A stretch of DNA of 64,000 nt from CAVVAL01 sp963742725. GTDB lineage: Bacteria > Actinomycetota > Actinomycetes > Mycobacteriales > Cryptosporangiaceae. The stretch spans positions 496,001 through 560,000 of the forward strand of contig CAVUMX010000003.1 of NCBI GenBank assembly GCA_963742725.1, given 5' to 3'. Positions 55,188 to 62,238 of this stretch are shown here, in pieces (positions within the stretch are counted from its first letter, which is position 1; each line of letters begins with the position of its first letter). The position numbers and the translations under genes are program-made. The notes below the pieces were generated by a model. The model did no database searches. It was given only the letters and a program-made list of their open reading frames with translations, and had not been told where the DNA came from.

Positions 55188-57560
55188 ATGGGGTTAAGAA
55201 AGCTGGGTCGGCCCGCTGCGCGGGCGGCGCTGGCATTGGCAGCGGTGGTTGTCGTGACGGGCATGCTGGCCCCGACGACCGCGATCGCCGCCGCGGATGC
55301 CGAGGTGGGCGAGGTCGTCGACGTGCTCGAGGAGGAGCCCGCCGACGAGGAGGAGGCCCTGCCCGAGGCCACGGCAGAGGAGAAGGTGCTGGCCGCCGCG
55401 GTGCTGGGCATCGTGGCCGGTGAGGACCTGCTGATCCTCAACGACAAGAACTTCGTGTTCGAGATCTGGAAGCGCGCGGCGGGCAAGCCGGAGGTCCAGG
55501 CGGCCGCGCTGGAGGCGCACGAGGCCGGGGCCGAGGCAGCGACGGCCTTCATCCGGACGGGCATCCACGAGGCGAACGAGCGCGACAAGGCCAACGAGGA
55601 GCGGGACGCCACCGAGGCGCGGCTCAAGCGGGAGGCCCGGCAGCGCGCCACGGCGACCATCGGCATCACGCCGACGCCCGAGATGTTCGCGATGAGCGAC
55701 AAGGACTTCATCTACGCGATCTGGCAGCAGGCCACGGGTGCGCGGGTGAAGGAGGCCGCCCTGGCCGCGTTCGGCGGGACGGCCGAGGCGCAGAAGGAGT
55801 TCATCGACAACGGCATCCGCGCGGCGCACGAGCGCGACCAGCAGGAGGCGATCGAGCGCGACGAGCAGGCGTCGGAGGCCGAGAAGGCCGCCCGGGCCGC
55901 CCGTGACGCGAAGTCCCGCGCCGCCGCCGTGATCGGCCTGGTCGCCGGCGAGGACGTCCTCGTGCTGTCGGACGAGAACTTCGTCCGGCTGATCTGGAAC
56001 CGCACGACCGACGGCACGGAGGTGAACTCGGCGGCCGAGAACGCGCTGCGCAGCTCCGACCCGGCCACCTGGAAGGCGTTCATCGACACCGAGATCTACG
56101 CCGCGAACAAGCGTGACATCGCGATCGCGCTGAAGAAGAAGGCCGACGAGGACCGGCGCCTGGCGCGCGAGATCCAGGCCAAGGCCGAGAACAGCCTGGT
56201 GCACCCGGCGCTGGCGGCGGCGGCGAAGACCGCCCTGGCCGGCAGTGACTCCGATGTGGACACGTTCCTGCGGACGAGGCAGTACAACGCGCTCAACCAG
56301 TCGCTGCGGACCGTCACCGCCGGCGCCAAGGGCTGGTACGTCCAGGCGGCGAGCGGCAACGCGAAGATCGTCACCGTGGACCCGGTCGACAAGCCGTCGG
56401 TCGCGGTGACCCACGCGACGTGGAAGGTCGCCCCGGGCCTGTCCGACCCGGCCTGCCACTCGCTGGAGTCGGCCGCGAAGCCCGGCTTCTACCTGCGTCA
56501 CAACGCCAACCGGGTGCAGCTCTCGCCGAACGACGGCAGCACCGCCTTCAAGGCCGCCTCCACCTGGTGCGCCAAGAAGGCGCTGACCGGCACCGGCGTG
56601 TCCCTGGAAGCCAAGAGCGCTCCCGGCCGGTACCTGCGGCACCTCGCCACCGAGCTGTGGGCGGCCAACGACGACGCCGCGAACCGGTACGACCGGGCCT
56701 GCGGCTTCGCCGAGAACGCCACCTGGACCGTCGACGCCCCGAACCCGCAGGTCACGACGCGTCCGTCGCACGTCCGCAGCGAGTGCGTCAAGGCCGTCGT
56801 GCAGCAGAAGGTCGAAGCCGGCAAGTTCACCGGGGACGACAACGACGACCTGATCGCCGTCGAGCCGGCCACCGGCAAGCTGCACCTCTACCCGGGCACC
56901 GTCGCCGGCGGCGTGTTCGGCAACCGCATCGAGATCGGCAGCGGCGGCTGGAACGCCATGGCCGAGGTCACGTCCGCGCGCCTCAGCGCCGACGCGTTCC
57001 ACGACGTGGTCGCGGTGCAGACGAGCACCGGCAAGCTGTACCTGTACCCGGGGTCGACCACCGGCAAGCTGGGCGCGCGGATCGAGATCGGCTCCGGCGG
57101 CTGGAACGGCATGAGCCGGCTCCTGGGCGGCGACTTCAACCGTGACGGCAAGGACGACATCGTCGCGTCGCAGGACAGCAACGCAAAGCTGTACCTGTAC
57201 CCGGGGGCCGGCGACGGCAAGCTGAAGGCGCGGATCGAGATCGGCTCCGGCGGCTGGAACGGCATGAGCGAGCTGACCGCCGGCGACTTCACCAACGACG
57301 GTTTCGACGACCTCCTGGCTGTCGCGAACGACACGGGCATCCTGTACGCCTACCCGGGCCTCGCCGGCAACAAGCTGGGTGCGCGGGTCCAGAAGGGCAG
57401 CACGGGCTGGGGTGCGCTCAACCACGTGACCGCCGCCCGCTTCAACCGTGACGCCGAGGACGACGTCCTCGCCGCCGACGTGGACGGCAGGATGTGGCTC
57501 TACCCCGGCAACGGCACCGCGCTGGGGGCGCGTTCCCGGATCGGCTACGGCGACTGGTGA
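55188..57560 (+). CDS. Secreted ALF-repeat/AbfB/FG-GAP protein
   Basis: This 790-residue secreted protein has a signal peptide (about 1-33), an acidic stretch (EEEPADEEEALPEATAEEK), four ALF-like helical repeats (about 60-370; motifs such as DLLILNDKNFVFEIWKRA and DVLVLSDENFVRLIWNRT), an AbfB-type carbohydrate-binding beta-trefoil (about 375-525: YLRHNANRVQL, YLRHLATELWA), and a C-terminal set of FG-GAP/VCBS propeller blades of 51 residues (GDFNRDGKDDIVASQ, LYLYPG). No catalytic residues are seen, so it looks like an adhesin or sugar-binding surface protein. Two blades share 39 identical bases, and the gene has promoter motif C. The ATG at 55188 has GGGG upstream. Confidence 0.83.
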   Translation: MGLRKLGRPAARAALALAAVVVVTGMLAPTTAIAAADAEVGEVVDVLEEEPADEEEALPEATAEEKVLAAAVLGIVAGEDLLILNDKNFVFEIWKRAAGKPEVQAAALEAHEAGAEAATAFIRTGIHEANERDKANEERDATEARLKREARQRATATIGITPTPEMFAMSDKDFIYAIWQQATGARVKEAALAAFGGTAEAQKEFIDNGIRAAHERDQQEAIERDEQASEAEKAARAARDAKSRAAAVIGLVAGEDVLVLSDENFVRLIWNRTTDGTEVNSAAENALRSSDPATWKAFIDTEIYAANKRDIAIALKKKADEDRRLAREIQAKAENSLVHPALAAAAKTALAGSDSDVDTFLRTRQYNALNQSLRTVTAGAKGWYVQAASGNAKIVTVDPVDKPSVAVTHATWKVAPGLSDPACHSLESAAKPGFYLRHNANRVQLSPNDGSTAFKAASTWCAKKALTGTGVSLEAKSAPGRYLRHLATELWAANDDAANRYDRACGFAENATWTVDAPNPQVTTRPSHVRSECVKAVVQQKVEAGKFTGDDNDDLIAVEPATGKLHLYPGTVAGGVFGNRIEIGSGGWNAMAEVTSARLSADAFHDVVAVQTSTGKLYLYPGSTTGKLGARIEIGSGGWNGMSRLLGGDFNRDGKDDIVASQDSNAKLYLYPGAGDGKLKARIEIGSGGWNGMSELTAGDFTNDGFDDLLAVANDTGILYAYPGLAGNKLGARVQKGSTGWGALNHVTAARFNRDAEDDVLAADVDGRMWLYPGNGTALGARSRIGYGDW
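57078..57269 (+). repeat. Internal 153-base repeat units (FG-GAP blades)
   Basis: 39 identical bases (57078-57116 and 57231-57269, starting CGGATCGAGATCGGCTCCGG) recur at 153 bases, one blade of 51 codons. The identity suggests recent duplication of a blade. Confidence 0.85.
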
Positions 57561-57574
57561 CGCCGCAGTGAACC

Positions 57575-57612
57575 CAGGGGCCAGGCCGGCGACTCCTCCG
57601 GCCTGGCCCCTG
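57575..57612 (+). terminator. Hairpin after FG-GAP protein gene
   Basis: CAGGGGCCAGGCCGG at 57575-57589 pairs perfectly with 57598-57612 around an 8-base loop and is followed by CTTTAACG, 14 bases past the stop. Confidence 0.8.
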
Positions 57613-57661
57613 CTTTAACGGTTCCGATCGGATGACCGGTCCTGGGGGTGGTGTGCAGCCC

Positions 57662-57667
57662 TACCCT
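57662..57667 (+). promoter_or_regulatory. -10 box of probable leaderless gene
   Basis: TACCCT lies 7 bases before the ATG at 57675. No ribosome-binding site fits between them, so the mRNA probably starts at the ATG. Confidence 0.45.
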
Positions 57668-57674
57668 GTTACCC

Positions 57675-58871
57675 ATGGGTATCAGCCGCCGTGTCGTGAC
57701 TGTCTTAGCCGTGGCGTCGCTCGTTCTCACGGGTTGCGCGCGCGAGGAGTCCGGTAACGGGGCCGGGGGCACCAGACCCGCCGACCCGGTGCAGCAGGCC
57801 GGGCACGTCCACCCGCCGGCACCGGAGCCGACGTTCCCGATCCGCGCGGGCGAGCGGGTCATCTCGCTCCAGCTCGAACGCCCGTACACGCCCCAGGCCG
57901 AGCGCGGCGGCACGGACGACTACCGCTGCTTCCTCCTCGATCCGAAGATCACCCAGCCCGGGTTCCTGACCGGGTTCGGGTTCCTGCCCGGCAACCCGGC
58001 GGCCGTCCACCACGCGATCCTGTTCCGGGTGCCGCCCAACAATCTCGCCAAGGCGCGCGCCGTCGACGCCAAGAGCGAGGGCGACGGGTGGAGCTGCTTC
58101 GGCGGTAGCGGCGTGTCCGACGACAACGGCCCCGGTGGGCAGCTCGACAGCGCGCCGTGGCTGGCCGGCTGGGCCCCCGGCGGCAAGCCGCAGACGACCC
58201 AGGACGGGTTCGGCGTCAAGGTGGACGCCGGTAGCCACGTCGTCCTGCAGGTCCACTACAACTTGCGGGTCAGCAAGGAGCCGGACCGCACGGGCCTGCG
58301 CATGCGCCTGACGCCGGCGAGCCCGTCGATCCGTCCGCTGGAGACGATCCTGCTTCCCGCGCCGGTCGAACTGCCGTGCGCGCCCGGCGAGACCGGCCGG
58401 CTCTGCGACCGCGACGCCGCCGTCCTCGACGTCATGTACCGGTTCGGCGACGACTCGGGACGGACCGTCGCGGGCCTCCAGCTCATGTGCGGCGGCAACC
58501 TGGCGGCACCACGCGCCGGCGTCACCCAGTCGTGCGAGCGTCGCGTCGACCGTCCGACGACCGTGCGGGCCGTGGCCGGTCACATGCACCTGCTCGGGAA
58601 GTCGATCCGGGTCACCGCCCACCCGGGGACCCCGCGCGAGCAGGTCCTCCTCGACGTGCCCGTCTGGAACTTCGACGACCAGGGTGCCCGCGCGCTCCCG
58701 AAGCCCGTGACCCTGCGCAAGGGCGACGTCGTCAAGGTGACCTGCACGCACGACGCCGGCAAGCGCAAGCTGCTGCCGTCGATGAAGGACACGCCGCCCC
58801 GGTACGTGGTGTGGGGCGAGGGCACGACCGACGAGATGTGCCTCGGCACGCTGATCGTCACCCGCCCCTGA
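57675..58871 (+). CDS. PHM-like type II copper monooxygenase lipoprotein
   Basis: This 398-residue lipoprotein (lipobox LTGC, Cys21) carries the two copper domains of the ascorbate-dependent type II copper monooxygenase family, like peptidylglycine alpha-hydroxylating monooxygenase and dopamine beta-monooxygenase. The CuH ligands are His112-His113 in AAVHHAIL and His194 in LQVHYN; the CuM ligands are His303 and His305 in GHMHLLGK and Met388 in TDEMC. All six ligands sit in the order seen in PHM. Paired Cys residues suit an exported protein. The ATG at 57675 follows a -10 box without a ribosome-binding site, so I treat the start as leaderless; the longer frame from 57648 would begin upstream of the promoter. 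The substrate is unknown. Confidence 0.86.
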   Translation: MGISRRVVTVLAVASLVLTGCAREESGNGAGGTRPADPVQQAGHVHPPAPEPTFPIRAGERVISLQLERPYTPQAERGGTDDYRCFLLDPKITQPGFLTGFGFLPGNPAAVHHAILFRVPPNNLAKARAVDAKSEGDGWSCFGGSGVSDDNGPGGQLDSAPWLAGWAPGGKPQTTQDGFGVKVDAGSHVVLQVHYNLRVSKEPDRTGLRMRLTPASPSIRPLETILLPAPVELPCAPGETGRLCDRDAAVLDVMYRFGDDSGRTVAGLQLMCGGNLAAPRAGVTQSCERRVDRPTTVRAVAGHMHLLGKSIRVTAHPGTPREQVLLDVPVWNFDDQGARALPKPVTLRKGDVVKVTCTHDAGKRKLLPSMKDTPPRYVVWGEGTTDEMCLGTLIVTRP

Positions 58872-58905
58872 CCTAACGGCCGCGAAGCGTCGGTCACTTC
58901 CGGCA

Positions 58906-58911
58906 TACTGT
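58906..58911 (+). promoter_or_regulatory. -10 box before VWA gene
   Basis: TACTGT lies 35 bases before the next gene and is followed by a GGGGAGG ribosome-binding site. Confidence 0.4.
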
Positions 58912-58940
58912 GGGTCACCACGGGGAGGTGCTGCGTCCGC

Positions 58941-60872
58941 ATGGCTGGCGGTGAAGACCGCGACGGGCCTGACAGCGTGGCCGTCCGTGTTCTCTCCGCC
59001 CTGTTCGCGGCCGTCAGCATCGTCGCCGCCAACGTCGCCGACGGATTACCGCGCACGCCTCTCGCCTGGGCGGCGCTGATGGCGCAGGGGCTGGCCGCCG
59101 CCGTACTCGCTCCTGGCCTGGCCGCCCTGCTGCTCGGGCGCTGGGGCGCGCTGTGGGGCTGGTTCCGGCAGCGCGCACGGCTCCGGATCGTGCTCATCCT
59201 CGCGCTGGTCTCGGCACTGGCCGCCGGCGCCGGCCTGATCGGACCAGGCCTGGTCGCCGCCGCGTGGGGACGGGTGCGGTCGTGTCCGCACGCCGCCGAG
59301 GTGCGGGTCCTCACCGTCCCGGAGAACCTGGAACCGGCGCGCGAACTCGCCGACCGCTACGAGCGGTGGACGGCGACGCAGGACTACGGCTGCCAGAGCG
59401 CCAACCTGCACGTCTACGCGGCGCCATCCGAGCGGGCGCGCGCCGGCCTGAAGGCGGGCTGGTCGGGGGAGTACCTGCGCGACATCGGTCCGCGCCCTGA
59501 CCTGTGGTTACCCGGTTCGTCGCTGGAACTGGCCGACCTGCCGACGTTCGCACGGGATCCGGCCGCGCCGCTGACGTTCGCCGAGAACCGGACGATCGCC
59601 AGCTCGCCGATCGTCCTGGGGGTGAGCGCGGCGGCCCCCGGCACGCTGCTCGACCACCGCACGGAGGAGCGCTGGTCCGCACTGGTGACGAACGTCCGGG
59701 CGATCGGTTGGGGGCTGGCACGGCCCGATCCGGAGACGTCGGTCGCCGGCCGGCTCGGCACGATCGCGCTGTACACGAGCGCCGGCGTCGCCAGTGCCCG
59801 CGGGATCGAGCAGGAGATCGGGCGCTCGCTCGACCGGGGCGGCTACCCGATCGGCGGGACGGCCGCGCTGCTCTGCCGGTACCGGTCCGGCCCCGGTACG
59901 CCGACCGCGCTGGTGGTGCCCGAGCAGGCGCTGATCCGGTTCAACCAGGGCCGGCTGTGCCCCGAGAGCGGCGCGCCGGCGCGGACCGAGACGCTGCTCG
60001 CGCTGTACCCGTCCGACACGGCCAGCCTCGACCACCCATTCGTACGGATCACCTGGAGGCGCCAGGCCGGCCAGTCCGGGAGCGCGGTGGCGTTCGGGGA
60101 GTGGCTGGGTACGGGGCCGGGCCGCCAGGCGCTGCTGGCCATCGGTCTGCGGCCGGCCGGTGCCGTGGCGAGCGATCCCGTCGGCGAGGGCTTCGGCGCG
60201 CTGCCCGGCGCCGTGTTCAACCGCCAGCCGCCCGCGTCCGCGCTGGTCGCGAGCGCGGATCATGCGTACGCGGCAGCGCACCGTCCGGGGCGTGTGCTGC
60301 TCGCCCTGGACGTCTCGGGATCGATGCGCCAGGCGGCGAACGGCCGCGCGGGCACCCGGATCGGGGTGGCGAGCCAGGCCGTCGAGCAGGCGCTCGCCAC
60401 GATGGGCGGCGCGGACGAGTTCGGACTGTGGGCGTTCCCCGCCGGCCCGCGCGGTCCGGCGGTCCGTCCACTCGCTCCGCTCGCGCGGGGCGCACCCGCG
60501 CAGGCAGCCGCGATCGCCGGGCTGCGACGGGTACGGCCGGGCGGCTCGACGCCGCTCCACGACACGATCGCGGCCGGTGTGACAGCGGTCGGGCCCGTCC
60601 GCGCGGACCGGGTCACGGCACTGGTCGTGCTGACGGACGGTGAGGACAACGCGAGCCGGCTGACCAGCGCACAGCTGGTCAGGACCGTGCGAGCCAAGGG
60701 GGTACGGGTCTTCGTGATCGCGGTAGGCGAGGCGCGCTGCTCGGCGCAGGCGCTGGTCGAGGTGACCGCCGGGAGCGGTGGTGCGTGCTACGACACCACG
60801 CTCGATTCGCTGCACGAGCGGCTCACGACGCTCTTCGGCGCGCTCTGGGCGGGGCCGGACCATGCGGGGTGA
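58941..60872 (+). CDS. Membrane protein with solute-binding-like and VWA domains
   Basis: This 643-residue protein has three hydrophobic spans within about the first 115 residues, then a periplasmic-binding-like region of about 300 residues (VRVLTVPENLEPARELADRY to RQPPASALVAS) and a C-terminal von Willebrand A domain with the metal-ion site DVSGSM at 457-462 and further MIDAS residues in GGSTPLHDT and VLTDGEDN. All three loops keep the canonical Asp/Ser/Thr residues. Most of it lies outside the membrane. VWA domains usually bind protein partners. The next gene encodes a related binding protein and overlaps by 11 bases, so they very likely form a complex. Confidence 0.8.
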   Translation: MAGGEDRDGPDSVAVRVLSALFAAVSIVAANVADGLPRTPLAWAALMAQGLAAAVLAPGLAALLLGRWGALWGWFRQRARLRIVLILALVSALAAGAGLIGPGLVAAAWGRVRSCPHAAEVRVLTVPENLEPARELADRYERWTATQDYGCQSANLHVYAAPSERARAGLKAGWSGEYLRDIGPRPDLWLPGSSLELADLPTFARDPAAPLTFAENRTIASSPIVLGVSAAAPGTLLDHRTEERWSALVTNVRAIGWGLARPDPETSVAGRLGTIALYTSAGVASARGIEQEIGRSLDRGGYPIGGTAALLCRYRSGPGTPTALVVPEQALIRFNQGRLCPESGAPARTETLLALYPSDTASLDHPFVRITWRRQAGQSGSAVAFGEWLGTGPGRQALLAIGLRPAGAVASDPVGEGFGALPGAVFNRQPPASALVASADHAYAAAHRPGRVLLALDVSGSMRQAANGRAGTRIGVASQAVEQALATMGGADEFGLWAFPAGPRGPAVRPLAPLARGAPAQAAAIAGLRRVRPGGSTPLHDTIAAGVTAVGPVRADRVTALVVLTDGEDNASRLTSAQLVRTVRAKGVRVFVIAVGEARCSAQALVEVTAGSGGACYDTTLDSLHERLTTLFGALWAGPDHAG

Positions 60873-62160
60873 ACGGGCGGTCGGCTGGGTGCGGACGCAT
60901 CGGGGCTGGTCCGGCTTCGCGGCCGGCATCTGCGCCGGACTCGCGCTGGCGATGGTGTTCGGCCTCGTACGTCCGCTGCTAGCCGGCGACGACAGCCTGG
61001 AGCCGGGCGAGCTGGTGATCCTCAGCGGCCGCGACGACAGCGCGAACGGCCAGCGCCAGGCGCTCGTCGACCAGTGGAACGCGCTGCACCCCGAGAACAA
61101 GGCGCGGATCGAGGAGCTGCCGGGCTCGGCCGACAGCCAGCGCAGCGAGATGGTGGCGCGGGCACAGTCCGATCGTGCCGGCGTGGACGTGTACAACCTG
61201 GACGTCACCTGGACCGCCGAGTTCGCCGACGCCGGGTACGTCCGTCCGCTGCCGGCGGTGGACACCGACGGCTTCCTGGCGAACCCGCTCGCCACCTGCC
61301 GGTACGAGGGCAAGCTGTGGGCGCTGCCGTTCAACACCGACGCCGGCCTGCTCTACTACCGCAAGGACCTGGTCAAGAACCCGCCCGCCACCTGGTCGCA
61401 GATCGCGGCGATCGCCGAGGAGCAGCTCAGCGCGGACGGCAAGCCGGCGCCGCTCGTCGCCGGGTACGCCGCGCAGCTCTCCGACTACGAGGGCCTGACC
61501 GTCAACGCCCTGGAGGCGATCTGGTCCGCGGACGGCGACGTGGTCGACAGCGACGGCTCGGTCGTCGTCGACTCGCCCGACGCGATCCGCGGACTGCGCC
61601 GCCTCACGCCGCGCGATCCGCAGCTGATCCTCGCCGACTCGCGCGACTACGACGAGTCGGCGACCACGCAGGGATTCCGTGACGGCAAGGTGCTGTTCAT
61701 GCGGAACTGGCCGGTCGCCTACCGCGCCCTGGAGGCACCGGCGCGCGACGACGGCGGTGCCCCGGCCCTGCCGTTCGGCGTCACCACGCTGCCGGGGCCG
61801 AGCGTCCTGGGTGGACAGAACCTCGCCGTCGCCGACGGAACCAGCCGCCCGCGCGCCGCACAGGAACTGGTCGAGTTCCTGACCAGCCCCCGCAGCCAGC
61901 AGATCCTCTTCGAACGCGGCGGGTTCGCCGCGACCCGCGAGGTCGTGTACCGGGACCAGGCCGTCGCCGAGAGATACCCGTACGCGCGGACCCTGCTCGC
62001 CGCGATCCAGCAGGCCAGGACGCGCCCGGTGACCCCGTACTACGCGCGGTTCAGCGAGGAGTTCCGCCGCGTCGTCCGCGCGGCGATGGACGCGGACGGC
62101 CAGCTCCCGGCGGACGCCACCCGCCGCCTCGACGACGCCCTCGACGGCCACCGCCGCTGA
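60862..62160 (+). CDS. Membrane-anchored LpqY-like solute-binding protein
   Basis: This 432-residue binding protein is anchored by one N-terminal span (about 19-41) and lacks a lipobox. The motif DVYNLDVTWTAEFADAGYVRPLP (short core NLDVTWTAEFADAGYVRPL) is close to that of the LpqY-like protein at 21264, so it probably binds a sugar. No permease or ATPase gene is near. The ATG at 60862 lies inside the last codons of the VWA gene (11-base overlap). It points to a receptor rather than a transport role, together with the VWA protein and the kinase encoded convergently. Confidence 0.83.
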   Translation: MRGERAVGWVRTHRGWSGFAAGICAGLALAMVFGLVRPLLAGDDSLEPGELVILSGRDDSANGQRQALVDQWNALHPENKARIEELPGSADSQRSEMVARAQSDRAGVDVYNLDVTWTAEFADAGYVRPLPAVDTDGFLANPLATCRYEGKLWALPFNTDAGLLYYRKDLVKNPPATWSQIAAIAEEQLSADGKPAPLVAGYAAQLSDYEGLTVNALEAIWSADGDVVDSDGSVVVDSPDAIRGLRRLTPRDPQLILADSRDYDESATTQGFRDGKVLFMRNWPVAYRALEAPARDDGGAPALPFGVTTLPGPSVLGGQNLAVADGTSRPRAAQELVEFLTSPRSQQILFERGGFAATREVVYRDQAVAERYPYARTLLAAIQQARTRPVTPYYARFSEEFRRVVRAAMDADGQLPADATRRLDDALDGHRR

Positions 62161-62238
62161 ACCAGCGCCGGTCGCTGAGCCGAGCCGGCCGCCAGGCCCG
62201 CCGCTGGGCCGAGCCGCACCGCTGAGCGAGCCTGGCCG

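Noticed and set aside
54740..55423. 227-codon plus-strand frame over the intergenic region
   Set aside because: Composition is Arg/Pro-rich shadow-like, it overlaps promoter motif C and the true start of the 55188 gene.
60862..62160. Binding protein as part of an incomplete ABC importer
   Set aside because: No permease or ATPase gene is adjacent, no lipobox is present, and the overlap with the VWA gene argues for another role.
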